Program-made: the position numbers and the translations under genes
Assembly: GCF_900105115.1 (NCBI RefSeq)
Contig: NZ_FNRV01000001.1
Coordinates: forward strand, 3,705,501 to 3,769,500
Source: Pseudomonas mohnii
Lineage (GTDB): Bacteria; Pseudomonadota; Gammaproteobacteria; Pseudomonadales; Pseudomonadaceae
DNA length: 64,000 nucleotides
Direction: 5' to 3'
Part shown: piece after piece, positions 9,301 through 18,135 of the stretch
How positions within the stretch are numbered: position 1 is the stretch's first letter
Layout: the number at the start of each line of letters is the position of its first letter
Notes under the pieces: model-generated
The model's database searches: none
What the model was told of the DNA's origin: nothing
Seen by the model: only the letters and a program-made list of their open reading frames with translations

Positions 9301-12300
9301 AAAGCAGTCTGGCGGTCAGCGAGGCGGTTTTCCAGGAAGCGCAAAGTGCCCACGAAGCGCTGATCAACATGCTTGATGAACTGGCTGCCGGCCAGGAAGT
9401 CAGCCCGTGTCCGGAAAGGATTCGTGCCTTGCACGGTTTGCTCGATCAGAGCCTGGACCCATCGGCCATGGGCCTGATCCGTAGCGACGGCAGCCGCACC
9501 CTGAGCATCCGCGAACTGTCCGATGTCACCGCCGAACTCGAAAACAGCCTGCCCCCCGTGGGCGCTGGCTTGCCAGCGATGGTCGTCAACGATGACGCGT
9601 TTTTATTGGAAAGACACGGTGTCGGTGAGTCCTTCGCTGGCAAGCCAGCTCCTACAGAGAACCGTGGTAAGGACCTGGACGACGAGATTGTTTCGATCTT
9701 CCTCGAAGAGGCCGTGGATATCCTCGAAAGCGCCGGCCAGGCCTTGCAGCGCTGGTTGGGTGAACCGCAGAACGTCGCGCCGCTGTCGTCCTTGCAAAGG
9801 GACATGCACACCCTCAAGGGCGGTGCGCGCATGGCCGAGGTCCAGCCGGTCGGTGACCTGGCCCATGAACTGGAAAACCTCTACGAAGGCCTGGTCGACC
9901 GTCGTTACAGCTACAGCGTCGGGTTGACCGATTTGCTGCAACGCAGCCATGAGCGGCTGGCGCAATTGCTTGAGCAGCTGCAACAGCACCAGCCCTTGGG
10001 CGACTCGAGCGAGTTGATCGACGCGATCCGCGTGTTGCGCCAAGGGCAAACGGGCCACGCCGATATGATCGAACCTGTGGCCAGTCATGACTCGGCCCAT
10101 CACGACAGCGAGCTGCTGGACATCTTCCTCGAAGAAGGTTTCGACATCATCGAAAGCTCCGGTGCGGCGCTGGTGCGCTGGCAGGCCGAGCCGTCGAATC
10201 GTCAGGAAGTGGAAACCCTGCTGCGCGACCTGCACACGCTCAAGGGCGGCGCCCGTATGGTGGAAATCGCCCCGATCGGCGATTTGGCCCATGAGCTGGA
10301 GTTTCTTTACGAAGGTTTATCCACAGGGGTGCTGAAACCCACGTCGGCGTTGTTCGAGCTGCTGCAACGCAGCCATGACCGCCTGGCGCAAATGCTCGAC
10401 GCGACCCGCGCCGGCGACCCCTTGCCGCCGGCCGATCGGCTGATCGACGCGATCAAGAATTTCAGCCACCCGGCGCTGCCTGAAGCGCCAGCGCCAATGT
10501 CGCTGCCCGTCACCACAAAAACCGAAGCCCCGCAGCAGCCCGATGCCGGGGCCGACATGGTCAAGGTTTCGGCGGAACTGCTCGATGACCTGGTCAACCT
10601 GGCCGGCGAGACATCAATCTTTCGCGGCCGCATCGAGCAGCAGGTCAGCGATGCGCAAATCGCCCTGAACGAGATGGAAACCACCATCGAACGGATGCGC
10701 GATCAACTGCGTCGACTCGATATCGAAACCCAGGGCCGGATCCTCAGTCGCCAGCAAGTCGACGCCGAACGTCTGGGTTACGAGGAGTTCGATCCGCTGG
10801 AGATGGACCGTCACTCGCAATTGCAGCAACTGTCGCGGGCGCTGTTCGAATCGGCCTCCGACCTGCTCGACCTCAAGGAAACCCTCGACCGGCGCAATCA
10901 GGACGCGGAAAACCTGCTGCAACAGCAAGGCCGCATCAACACCGAACTGCAGGAAGGCCTGATGCATACGCGCATGGTGCCGTTCGAGCGGATGCTGCCG
11001 CGCTTGAAGCGCATCGTTCGTCAGGTGTCCGAAGAGTTGGGCAAGGACGTCGAGTTCATCGTCGAAAACGCTGAAGGCGAGATGGATCGCAACGTGCTCG
11101 AACGCATGGCCGCACCGCTTGAGCACATGCTGCGCAACGCCGTGGACCATGGCCTGGAATCTGCCGAGGCGCGAATAGCGGCGGGTAAACCGGCACAGGG
11201 ACGGATCACCCTCGATCTGTTGCGCGAGGGCGGCGACATCATTTTCGATATCCGCGACGACGGTGCCGGCGTTTCCCTGGAGGCGGTGCGGCGCAAGGCG
11301 ATCAAGCGCGGTTTGCTCGATCCGAACAGCGAGATCAGCGACCGCGACGTGCTGCAATTCATCCTGCAGCCGGGGTTCTCCACAGCCGAGAAAATCACCC
11401 AGATTTCCGGGCGGGGCGTCGGCATGGATGTCGTGCATGAAGAAGTACGGCAACTGGGCGGCAGCATGAGCATCGATTCCGTGCGGGGGCAGGGCGTGCA
11501 CTTCCGCATTCGCCTGCCGTTCACGGTGTCGGTCAACCGCGCGCTGATGGTGCAATGTGGCGAGGATCAGTACGCGATCCCGCTGAACACCATCGACGGG
11601 ATCGTCCGCGTATTGCCTAACGAGCTCGAAGGGCATTTCCGCCTCGACCCGCCGACCTATGAATACGCCGGGCAGCGCTATGAACTGTGCTACCTGGGCG
11701 AACTGCTGAAAACCAGTCCACGGCCAAAACTGCTGGGCCAGAACCTGCCGCTGCCGGTGCTGCTGGTGCAGTGCAACGAACGGCACATCGCGGTGCTGGT
11801 CGATGCCATGGCCGGCACTCGCGAGATCGTGGTCAAGAGCCTCGGCCCGCAGTTCGCGGCCGTGAAGGGCGTCTCCGGCGCGACGATCCTGGGGGATGGC
11901 CGGGTGGTGCTGATCCTGGATTTGCTGGCGCCGATCCGCGCCCTGCAAGCCCATGTGCCACAGCGTCCGGCGAATCCCGATACCGAGAGCGAGCCGCAAC
12001 GGCCGTTGCTGATCATGGTGGTCGATGACTCGGTCACCGTGCGCAAGGTCACCAGCCGCTTGCTCGAACGCCACGGCATGAATGTGCTGACGGCCAAGGA
12101 CGGGGTCGACGCCATGCTGCTGCTTGAAGAACACATGCCCGACGTATTGCTGCTCGACATCGAAATGCCGCGCATGGACGGTTTCGAAGTGGCAACGCTG
12201 GTGCGCAGCGACGAGCGTTTGAAGCACCTGCCGATCATCATGATCACCTCGCGCACCGGGCAGAAACACCGCGACCGCGCCATGGCCATCGGCGTCAACG

Positions 12301-12374
12301 ACTACCTCGGCAAGCCGTACCAGGAATCGGTACTGCTCGAAAGCATCGCCCTATGGAGCAAAACCCATGCTTGA
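6360..12374 (+). CDS. chpA: ChpA hybrid histidine kinase / response regulator of the pilus chemosensory system
   Basis: A very long CheA-type kinase of 2004 residues. The N-terminal ~600 residues resemble the FimL-like part of ChpA. Four Hpt domains carry the HTLKG phosphorylation motif at His670, His809, His1150 and His1292. A dimerisation/HATPase unit follows (RNAVDHG with Asn1593; IRDDGAG; GRGVGMD), then a CheW-like domain (about 1715-1870) and a C-terminal receiver with Asp1933 (LLLDIEMPRMDG). It phosphorylates PilG/PilH. P. aeruginosa ChpA is about 470 residues longer and has more phosphotransfer domains. I chose the ATG at 6360 (GGAG upstream, MGDRHDYVALEWV). Odd: a complete REPIN lies inside the gene (9555-9657) and is translated in frame at about residues 1066-1100. 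Confidence 0.95.
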   Translation: MGDRHDYVALEWVKGEIAETLKQAHHAIETLLDDPQATHALSDCLACIHQVHGSLQMVEFYGAALLAEEMEQLVCALQQDRVSHRDEALHLLMQALGQLPIYLDRVQGARRDLPLVVLPLINDLRSARGEGLLSETSLFSPQLPDLPPLDEESLALLEPVELPSVLRKLRQMLQMALVGLLREQDDEANLDYLAKVFSRLESLCGNAPLSPLWQVASALVEGMRGGAIANSPALRSLFKDADKELKRLLEQGMPAINQPAPPELLKSLLFYIAKAEHPTGQMLTMKDRYGLDDALPDSAMVDEERARLAGPDRDAMRSVLAALCEELVRVKERLDLFVRSDRQHASDLDSLLAPLRQIADTLAVLGFGQPRKVIIDQLAVVLSLAQGQRAPDDAILMDVAGALLYVEATLAGMVGTVEPESQEESRLPTTDLTQIHQIVIKEARICLQQAKDMIVDYIDADWDRQHLQALPALLTQVRGALAMIPLSRAASLIESCNHFIREHLLLDPGQPDWQELDSLADVIASLEYYLERLNDDPEAPGESLLDIAEKSLASLGFFPSEQHVPVLEDVLSPSEAQVMQQMQELDGPAIAQTLADVMASPVSALNPPALTTPGSLLPPPAGEAPVDDELREVFLEEADEVLQILREYLPRRSAAPDDPSALGDVRRAFHTLKGSGRMVRALVLGELAWAVENLLNRVLEHSVAPCAAVQQLLADVVALLPELVAEFAAGAQRQRNDVDQLAARAHALAKGEEWAVDEDTQDVAALDPLLLEIFRKEAETHLNSLNRFLDQAAEHVPLQASDELQRALHTLKGSASMAGVLPIAELAAPLDQLAREYKAHQIALDLDEVELLLEAEGLFRLGLRQLKTDPLAEIPDAVALIERTQALLAERLASLSNTPSTGLRIKRDPQLINNFLAQGMDILLDAESLLQRWQQHPGERQELSALLDELTTLGEGAHLADLHPVDELCEALLDLYGAVEESSLAVSEAVFQEAQSAHEALINMLDELAAGQEVSPCPERIRALHGLLDQSLDPSAMGLIRSDGSRTLSIRELSDVTAELENSLPPVGAGLPAMVVNDDAFLLERHGVGESFAGKPAPTENRGKDLDDEIVSIFLEEAVDILESAGQALQRWLGEPQNVAPLSSLQRDMHTLKGGARMAEVQPVGDLAHELENLYEGLVDRRYSYSVGLTDLLQRSHERLAQLLEQLQQHQPLGDSSELIDAIRVLRQGQTGHADMIEPVASHDSAHHDSELLDIFLEEGFDIIESSGAALVRWQAEPSNRQEVETLLRDLHTLKGGARMVEIAPIGDLAHELEFLYEGLSTGVLKPTSALFELLQRSHDRLAQMLDATRAGDPLPPADRLIDAIKNFSHPALPEAPAPMSLPVTTKTEAPQQPDAGADMVKVSAELLDDLVNLAGETSIFRGRIEQQVSDAQIALNEMETTIERMRDQLRRLDIETQGRILSRQQVDAERLGYEEFDPLEMDRHSQLQQLSRALFESASDLLDLKETLDRRNQDAENLLQQQGRINTELQEGLMHTRMVPFERMLPRLKRIVRQVSEELGKDVEFIVENAEGEMDRNVLERMAAPLEHMLRNAVDHGLESAEARIAAGKPAQGRITLDLLREGGDIIFDIRDDGAGVSLEAVRRKAIKRGLLDPNSEISDRDVLQFILQPGFSTAEKITQISGRGVGMDVVHEEVRQLGGSMSIDSVRGQGVHFRIRLPFTVSVNRALMVQCGEDQYAIPLNTIDGIVRVLPNELEGHFRLDPPTYEYAGQRYELCYLGELLKTSPRPKLLGQNLPLPVLLVQCNERHIAVLVDAMAGTREIVVKSLGPQFAAVKGVSGATILGDGRVVLILDLLAPIRALQAHVPQRPANPDTESEPQRPLLIMVVDDSVTVRKVTSRLLERHGMNVLTAKDGVDAMLLLEEHMPDVLLLDIEMPRMDGFEVATLVRSDERLKHLPIIMITSRTGQKHRDRAMAIGVNDYLGKPYQESVLLESIALWSKTHA
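9555..9657. repeat. REPIN inside the chpA coding sequence
   Basis: The arms CCGTGGGCGCTGGCTTGCCA and TTCGCTGGCAAGCCAGCTCC are inverted, separated by about 60 bases with the standard GTCGTCAACGATGACGCG spacer motif. The same arm type occurs at 21384, 60305 and 61796. Here it is read through in frame as GAGLPAMVVNDDA ... SFAGKPAPT within ChpA, in the linker between Hpt-2 and Hpt-3. Confidence 0.93.
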
Positions 12375-12834
12375 GCGGCTGATCGACCAGCGCACTAGCC
12401 ACCTCACCGGCCTCTTGCTGCCACTGGCCGACCGTAACCTGATCCTGCCCAACGTCGCGGTCGCCGAACTGATCGACTACCAGCCCGCGGCATTCGACCT
12501 CGACACGCCGCCCTGGTATCTGGGGCGAGTACCGTGGCGCAACCGGCAAATCCCGCTGCTCAGTTTCGAGTCGGCGTGCGGCAGTAAAATCATCATCGGT
12601 GAGCGCGCCCGAATCGTCATCCTCAACGCCCTCGGCGGCCGCCCCGAGCTGAAATTCATCGCCATGCTGGTCCAGGGCATTCCCCGCTCGTACAAGCTCG
12701 ACAGTCAGTTGAGCTATGTCGACGTGCCGTTGTGCTCGCTGGAAAAAGCAGCGGTGCAAGTCGGCGATCAAGTGGCCAGGGTTCCGGATTTGCTGGCGTT
12801 GGAAGAGTTGTTGGTGGAGGCGGGGTTGGTCTGA
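12367..12834 (+). CDS. chpC: CheW-like adaptor ChpC
   Basis: 155 residues with a CheW-like fold (LLLPLADRNLILPNVAVAEL, PWRNRQIPLLSFES, SQLSYVDVPLCSLE). In P. aeruginosa ChpC is the second CheW-type coupler of the Chp system. It starts within the last codons of chpA (8-base overlap), so the two are translationally coupled. P. aeruginosa has the methylesterase gene chpB between chpA and chpC; here there is none. Confidence 0.88.
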   Translation: MLERLIDQRTSHLTGLLLPLADRNLILPNVAVAELIDYQPAAFDLDTPPWYLGRVPWRNRQIPLLSFESACGSKIIIGERARIVILNALGGRPELKFIAMLVQGIPRSYKLDSQLSYVDVPLCSLEKAAVQVGDQVARVPDLLALEELLVEAGLV

Positions 12835-12840
12835 CTGGCC

Positions 12841-12918
12841 CCATCGCGAGCAGGCTCGCTCCCACAGGGTTTTATGGACGCCGCAGACCCAATGTAGGAG
12901 CGAGCCTGCTCGCGATGG
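12841..12918. repeat. REP pair after chpC
   Basis: Two inverted REP elements, CCATCGCGAGCAGGCTCGCT and GGAGCGAGCCTGCTCGCGAT, facing tail to tail with about 25 bases between. They mark the boundary between the chemosensory operon and the malonate operon. Confidence 0.88.
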
Positions 12919-13032
12919 CGTCCGACGGTTCAATCATTAACCTGACCGTAACAATCCACCGCGCTGCTTGATTGATACCCCCCACCCAACGCTCCTAAGG
13001 TGACTCCACGACAGCGAACCCGTGGAGTGGTC

Positions 13033-14703
13033 ATGACAACAACAATATCCCCCGACTCGCGATGGACGCGGCGGCGCAGCGAAAAGCAGCGACGTCTCGA
13101 GCTGGTGCGGGGCTTTGCCGACGGTGTGGTGTTGCCCACCGACAAGATCGTGGCGGCGCTGGAGGCGTTGATTCTGCCCGGCGACCGAGTGGTGCTGGAG
13201 GGCAACAACCAGAAGCAGGCGGATTTTCTCTCCCGCTCGTTGGTCAAGGCCGATCCAGGCAAGCTGCATGATTTGCACATGATCATGCCCAGCGTCGGGC
13301 GCGCCGAGCATCTGGACCTGTTCGAACGCGGCATCGCCAGCAAGCTCGACTTCGCCTTCGCCGGTGCGCAAAGCTTGCGCATCAGCCAGTTGCTCGAAGA
13401 CGGACTGTTGGAAATCGGCGCGATCCACACCTACATCGAACTCTATGCACGGCTGGTGGTGGACCTGATTCCCAACGTCGTGCTCTCGGCCGGTTTCATG
13501 GCCGACCGCGCCGGCAACATCTACACCGGGGCGAGTACCGAAGACACTCCGGCCTTGATCGAGCCGGCGGCGTTCAGCGACGGCATCGTCATCGTCCAGG
13601 TCAATCAGTTGGTGGACGACGTCAGCGAGTTGCCCCGCGTCGACATTCCTGCGTCCTGGGTCGACTTCGTGGTAGTGGCCGACAAGCCGTTCTACATCGA
13701 ACCGCTGTTCACCCGCGACCCCCGGCACATCAAGCCTGTGCACGTGCTGATGGCAATGATGGCAATTCGCGGTATCTACGAAAAACACAACGTTCAGTCA
13801 CTCAATCACGGCATCGGTTTCAACACCGCCGCCATCGAGCTGATCCTGCCGACCTACGGCCAATCCCTTGGATTGAAGGGCAAGATCTGCCGCAACTGGA
13901 CGCTCAATCCGCACCCGACGTTGATCCCGGCAATCGAAAGCGGTTGGGTCGAAAGCGTGCATTGCTTCGGCACCGAACTGGGCATGGAAAACTACATCGC
14001 CGCCCGGCCCGATGTGTTCTTCACCGGGCGCGACGGTTCCATGCGTTCCAACCGGATGTTCAGCCAACTCGCCGGGCAATACGCGGTGGACTTGTTTATC
14101 GGCGCCACCCTGCAAGTCGATGGCGACGGCCATTCTTCGACCGTGACCCGAGGACGCCTGGCCGGTTTCGGCGGCGCACCGAACATGGGCCACGACCCGC
14201 GTGGTCGGCGTCACGGTACGCCGGCCTGGCTCGACATGCGCCACGCCGACGCCGCCGAACCGATGCTCGAACGCGGCAAGAAACTCGTGGTGCAGATGGT
14301 CGAGACCTTCCAGGAGGGCGGCAAACCGACCTTCGTCGAAACCCTCGATGCAATCGAAGTGGCGAAAAAAAGCGGCATGCCGTTGGCGCCGATCATGATC
14401 TACGGCGACGACGTCACCCACCTGCTGACCGAAGAAGGCATTGCCTACCTGTACAAGGCCCGCTCGCTGGAAGAGCGCCGCGCGATGATCGCCGCCGTCG
14501 CCGGGGTGACCGCCATCGGCCTGCGTCATAACCCCAAAGACACGGCGCGCATGCGCCGTGAAGGCCTGATCGCCTTGCCCGAAGACCTCGGCATCCGGCG
14601 CACCGACGCTACCCGCGAGTTGCTCGCCGCCAAAAGCGTGGCCGATCTGGTGGAGTGGTCCGGTGGCCTCTATAACCCGCCCGCCAAATTCAGGAGCTGG
14701 TAA
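13033..14703 (+). CDS. mdcA: Malonate decarboxylase alpha subunit (acetyl-ACP:malonate ACP transferase)
   Basis: 556 residues, family-typical length. It moves the acyl carrier thiol from acetyl-ACP to malonate, making malonyl-ACP and acetate in the cytosolic malonate decarboxylase complex. Coenzyme A transferase-like features include [14 protein letters not shown] near the start, [14 protein letters not shown] in the middle and [20 protein letters not shown] frame upstream is open but the ATG at 13033 has GGAG 8 bases before it. Codons 2-5 lie in an AACAACAA motif that may bind Hfq/Crc. First gene of mdcABCDEGH-madLM; its TAA overlaps the mdcB ATG. Confidence 0.95.
   Translation: MTTTISPDSRWTRRRSEKQRRLELVRGFADGVVLPTDKIVAALEALILPGDRVVLEGNNQKQADFLSRSLVKADPGKLHDLHMIMPSVGRAEHLDLFERGIASKLDFAFAGAQSLRISQLLEDGLLEIGAIHTYIELYARLVVDLIPNVVLSAGFMADRAGNIYTGASTEDTPALIEPAAFSDGIVIVQVNQLVDDVSELPRVDIPASWVDFVVVADKPFYIEPLFTRDPRHIKPVHVLMAMMAIRGIYEKHNVQSLNHGIGFNTAAIELILPTYGQSLGLKGKICRNWTLNPHPTLIPAIESGWVESVHCFGTELGMENYIAARPDVFFTGRDGSMRSNRMFSQLAGQYAVDLFIGATLQVDGDGHSSTVTRGRLAGFGGAPNMGHDPRGRRHGTPAWLDMRHADAAEPMLERGKKLVVQMVETFQEGGKPTFVETLDAIEVAKKSGMPLAPIMIYGDDVTHLLTEEGIAYLYKARSLEERRAMIAAVAGVTAIGLRHNPKDTARMRREGLIALPEDLGIRRTDATRELLAAKSVADLVEWSGGLYNPPAKFRSW
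13038..13045 (+). promoter_or_regulatory. Candidate Hfq/Crc A-rich (CA) motif at the mdcA start
   Basis: AACAACAA fits the AANAANAA pattern bound by Hfq with Crc in Pseudomonas catabolite repression, and lies in the first codons of mdcA where binding would block ribosomes. Motif match only. Confidence 0.5.
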
Positions 14704-15578
14704 TGCACGCATTCAACCTGCAAGCGAAAACCCTGACCCTGGCCGAACGCCTGGCGGACCTGGCGGTGGACGCGCTGATCGACGAAGCGGACCTGTCGCC
14801 GAAACCGGCGCTGGTCGACCGTCGCGGTAGCGGTGCCCATACCGATTTGCACTTGGGGCTGATGCACGCCTCGGCACTGGCGTTGTGGCCAGCGTTCAAA
14901 GAAATGGCTGAGATCGCCATCGAGATAGGCGAGATCGGTTTGCCGCTGCGTGAGGCCATCGGGCTGATCGGTCGAGAGGGTGAGCAAGCGATGCTCGCCA
15001 CCACCCACGGCGTGAATACCCATCGCGGGGCCATCTGGGCGTTGGGCCTGTTGGTTGCGGCTGCCGCGCTGGAGCCTGAATCGACTGCCGCAGGTTCCAT
15101 CGCTTTGCGCGCCGCACGCCTGGCCTTGCTCGACGACCGCCATGCGCCACGGCCCCTGAGCCACGGTGCTCAGGTCACCCTGCGCTACGGCGCTCGCGGT
15201 GCCCGCGAAGAAGCGCAGTTGGGCTTTCCGGCAGTCACCCAACGCGCCCTGCCGCAGCTCAAACGCAGCCGCGCCGCCGGCCATGGCGAACAGAACGCCC
15301 GGCTCGATGCGCTGCTGGCGATCATGACCCGACTGGCCGACACCTGCGTGCTGTACCGCGCCGGCGAACAAGGCCTGTACACCATGCAACGTGGCGCCCA
15401 GGCGGTACTCGACGCGGGTGGCAGTGCCAGCCTGGCCGGTCGCCGTCGTTTGCATGAGCTGGACCAACAATTAATCGCGCTGAATGCCTCGCCCGGCGGT
15501 GCTGCCGACCTGCTCGCCGCCTGCCTGTTCATCGACCGCATCGAGTCCGGCGACGGCATCAATCAGGGAGCTTTTTGA
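14703..15578 (+). CDS. mdcB: Triphosphoribosyl-dephospho-CoA synthase
   Basis: 291 residues, CitG/MdcB family. It makes 2'-(5''-triphosphoribosyl)-3'-dephospho-CoA, the precursor of the malonate decarboxylase prosthetic group. Family motifs include [16 protein letters not shown] near the N-terminus and [19 protein letters not shown]. The ATG shares one base with the mdcA stop codon and its own TGA overlaps the mdcC ATG, so translation is coupled on both sides. Confidence 0.93.
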   Translation: MHAFNLQAKTLTLAERLADLAVDALIDEADLSPKPALVDRRGSGAHTDLHLGLMHASALALWPAFKEMAEIAIEIGEIGLPLREAIGLIGREGEQAMLATTHGVNTHRGAIWALGLLVAAAALEPESTAAGSIALRAARLALLDDRHAPRPLSHGAQVTLRYGARGAREEAQLGFPAVTQRALPQLKRSRAAGHGEQNARLDALLAIMTRLADTCVLYRAGEQGLYTMQRGAQAVLDAGGSASLAGRRRLHELDQQLIALNASPGGAADLLAACLFIDRIESGDGINQGAF

Positions 15579-15877
15579 TGGAAACCTTATCCTTTGAATT
15601 CCCCGCCGGGCAGCCGCCACGCGGCCGCACACTGGTGGGCTGTGTCGGCTCGGGCGATCTGGAAGTGCTGATCGAGCCGGGTCAGGCCGGCAAGTTGACC
15701 ATCACCGTGCAGACCTCGGTCAATGGCAGCGAACAACGCTGGCAGCACCTGTTTGCACGGATGTTCGACGGGCAGACCCCGCCGGCGATGGACATCGACA
15801 TTCACGATTTCGGCGCCACCCCTGGCGTGGTGCGTTTGCGTCTGGAGCAGGGTTTCGAGGAGATCGGCCATGACTGA
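15578..15877 (+). CDS. mdcC: Malonate decarboxylase acyl carrier protein (delta subunit)
   Basis: 99 residues. This is the small carrier that holds the 2'-(5''-phosphoribosyl)-3'-dephospho-CoA group; attachment is at a serine in the family motif, here Ser25 in VGCVGSGDLEVLI. The ATG at 15578 overlaps the mdcB stop (TGATG). Its stop overlaps the mdcD start by 8 bases. Confidence 0.94.
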   Translation: METLSFEFPAGQPPRGRTLVGCVGSGDLEVLIEPGQAGKLTITVQTSVNGSEQRWQHLFARMFDGQTPPAMDIDIHDFGATPGVVRLRLEQGFEEIGHD

Positions 15878-16721
15878 CAGCGCAGAACTGCTGCACAAGC
15901 ACAGCTTCGTCGAACTCGGCGCCCGCCAACGGGCAAAGGCCTTGCTCGATGCCGGCACCTTTCGCGAATTGCTCGACCCGTTTCAACGGGTCATGTCGCC
16001 CTGGTTGTCGCGTCAGGGCGTGGTGCCACAGGCCGATGACGGCGTGATCATTGCCAAGGGCAGCATCGACGGTTTGCCGGTGGTGATCGGGGCTATCGAG
16101 GGGGCGTTCCAGGGCGGCAGCCTCGGTGAAGTGGGCGGGGCGAAACTTGCCGGTGCCTTGGAACTGGCGGCTGAAGACAACCGCAACGGCATCCCGACCC
16201 GTGCTGTGCTGCTACTGGAAACCGGTGGCGTACGTTTGCAGGAGGCCAACCTCGGCTTGGCGGCGATTGCCGATGTTCATGCGGCGATTGTCGATCTGCG
16301 CCAGTACCAACCCGTGATTGGCGTGGTGGCCGGCAGCGTGGGCTGCTTCGGCGGCATGTCGATTGCCGCCGGCTTGTGCAGCTACTTGCTGGTCACCCAG
16401 GAAGCGCGTCTCGGCCTGAACGGCCCGCAGGTGATCGAACAGGAGGCCGGACTTGAGGAATACGACTCGCGGGATCGTCCGTTCATTTGGAGCCTGACTG
16501 GCGGCGAGCAACGGTTTGCCACCGGCCTGGTGGATCGCTACGCCGAGGACGACGTGGCGCAGATCCGCCAGCAGGTCAGCGCGTTGCTCAAGCAGGGTTT
16601 GCCCGCGCAGCAACGCAGCACACAGGCCGAACTGTTCCTGCAACGGCTAGCGCGTCTGGACGCCGGGCCGCAAATCGAGCCTTCAGTGGTTCGCGATCTG
16701 TATCAAGGAGAGCGCTCATGA
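15870..16721 (+). CDS. mdcD: Malonate decarboxylase beta subunit (malonyl-S-ACP decarboxylase)
   Basis: 283 residues, carboxyltransferase/crotonase-like fold. With MdcE it removes CO2 from malonyl-ACP. Typical stretches are GAIEGAFQGGSLGEVGGAKL, LLLETGGVRLQEANLGL and VAGSVGCFGGMSIAAGL, the last forming an oxyanion-type loop. I chose the start MTDSAELLHKHSFVEL within the mdcC 3' end; an ORF beginning further upstream is out-of-frame coding of mdcC. Confidence 0.94.
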   Translation: MTDSAELLHKHSFVELGARQRAKALLDAGTFRELLDPFQRVMSPWLSRQGVVPQADDGVIIAKGSIDGLPVVIGAIEGAFQGGSLGEVGGAKLAGALELAAEDNRNGIPTRAVLLLETGGVRLQEANLGLAAIADVHAAIVDLRQYQPVIGVVAGSVGCFGGMSIAAGLCSYLLVTQEARLGLNGPQVIEQEAGLEEYDSRDRPFIWSLTGGEQRFATGLVDRYAEDDVAQIRQQVSALLKQGLPAQQRSTQAELFLQRLARLDAGPQIEPSVVRDLYQGERS

Positions 16722-17521
16722 GTGCGTATTCCCTGAGGGGCTTGAACTGGTTCAACGCCTTGAGTGCTGGCGCCAAAGCGGTCGAAGGTTTACCGGCGTC
16801 GCTGAAGGTGGCGGATGGCTTTCTAGGTGAACAAGCCGTTCGGTTTATCGCGGTGGTGGCCGATCCGGACAACCGTTTCGTTCGTGCCCGTCATGGTGAA
16901 GTCGGCTTGCTCGAAGGTTGGGGCCTGGCCAAGGCGGTGGACGAAGTCATCACGGCCGATCAGGACAAACCGCAAAAACGGGCCTTGATCGCCATCGTTG
17001 ATGTACCGAGCCAGGCTTATGGCCGGCGCGAAGAAGCGCTCGGCATTCATCAGGCCCTGGCCGGTGCCGCCGACAGCTATGCCCGTGCCCGTCTGGCCGG
17101 CCATGCCGTGATCGGTTTGCTGGTGGGCAAGGCCATGTCCGGGGCGTTTCTCGCCCACGGCTATCAAGCCAACCGGCTGATTGCCCTGCGTGATCCTGGG
17201 GTGATGGTGCATGCCATGGGCAAGGCTTCGGCGGCGCGGGTGACGCTGCGCAGTGTCGAAGAACTGGAAGCCCTGGCCGCCAGCGTGCCGCCGATGGCCT
17301 ATGACATCGACAGTTATGCCAGCCTCGGTTTGCTCTGGGAAACCTTGTCGGTGGAGCAGATCGAACAACCCTCGGCGAACGATCTGGCGCGAGTGGCTGA
17401 GTGCCTGACATTGGCCATCGGCGATGTCGCTGCCAAGGGACGCGACCTGAGTGGCCGCCTCGGTGCCACCCATCGCACGGCCTCCAGCCAGGTTCGCCAA
17501 TTGCTGAGGGCGCAGTGGTGA
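16718..17521 (+). CDS. mdcE: Malonate decarboxylase gamma subunit
   Basis: 267 residues. It partners MdcD in the decarboxylase half of the complex. Recognisable parts are FIAVVADPDNRFVRARHGEV, DVPSQAYGRREEALGIHQAL and GLLVGKAMSGAFLAHGYQAN. ATG overlaps the mdcD stop (ATGA), preceded by AAGGAGAG. The final codons overlap the GTG start of mdcG. Confidence 0.94.
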   Translation: MSAYSLRGLNWFNALSAGAKAVEGLPASLKVADGFLGEQAVRFIAVVADPDNRFVRARHGEVGLLEGWGLAKAVDEVITADQDKPQKRALIAIVDVPSQAYGRREEALGIHQALAGAADSYARARLAGHAVIGLLVGKAMSGAFLAHGYQANRLIALRDPGVMVHAMGKASAARVTLRSVEELEALAASVPPMAYDIDSYASLGLLWETLSVEQIEQPSANDLARVAECLTLAIGDVAAKGRDLSGRLGATHRTASSQVRQLLRAQW

Positions 17522-18135
17522 ACACGCTGCTGGCGCACGACCTGCTCTGGGGGATGACCCCGGCGCAGTTGCCTGCGGATGCGCCTGTGTGGGCGATCGA
17601 GTCGGTCCTCGCCGGGCAACCGGTCGTGGTGCGGCGCGCCTTGTCAGCGGCCGGGCAGGTCGCGGTCGGTGTGCGTGGCCGTCAGCGCGAACAGCGTTAC
17701 GCGGCGTCGATGGCGATTGCTTCGATCACCCGTCGGGTGTCGCCGGAGGCGCTCTGTCATGTCGATATCGACAGGGACTTGCCGGTGCTTCAGGCCCTGG
17801 CTCAATTGCGGCCGATGCTGGAGGGTTGCGGTCGGGTCTGGGGTGTCAGCGGCAGTGCCGGGTTTGAACTGGCCAGCGGGTTTTCAGCCTTGCATGAGGG
17901 CAGCGATCTCGACGTGATACTTCGTACACCACAGCCGCTGAGCCGTGCTGAATCTCGGGCGCTGGTGGCGATTCTGGACCGCGCCATCTGTGTAGTGGAC
18001 ATGCAGTTGCAGACGCCATTCGGCGCCGTCGCGTTGCGTGAATGGGCCGGTTCTTCGAATCGCGTGCTGCTCAAGAACGCAAGCCAGGCTTGTCTGGTGC
18101 TCGATCCATGGAACCCGCAGGAGCAGGCAGCGTGA
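17518..18135 (+). CDS. mdcG: Phosphoribosyl-dephospho-CoA transferase (holo-ACP synthase of malonate decarboxylase)
   Basis: 205 residues with a GTG start overlapping the mdcE stop (GTGA). It transfers the prosthetic group to the serine of MdcC. A nucleotidyltransferase signature is present: LHEGSDLDVILRT, with Asp130 and Asp132 as the expected metal-binding pair. An upstream frame is open, but the GTG is where coupling and the family N-terminus (NTLLAHDLLWG) agree. Confidence 0.92.
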   Translation: MNTLLAHDLLWGMTPAQLPADAPVWAIESVLAGQPVVVRRALSAAGQVAVGVRGRQREQRYAASMAIASITRRVSPEALCHVDIDRDLPVLQALAQLRPMLEGCGRVWGVSGSAGFELASGFSALHEGSDLDVILRTPQPLSRAESRALVAILDRAICVVDMQLQTPFGAVALREWAGSSNRVLLKNASQACLVLDPWNPQEQAA

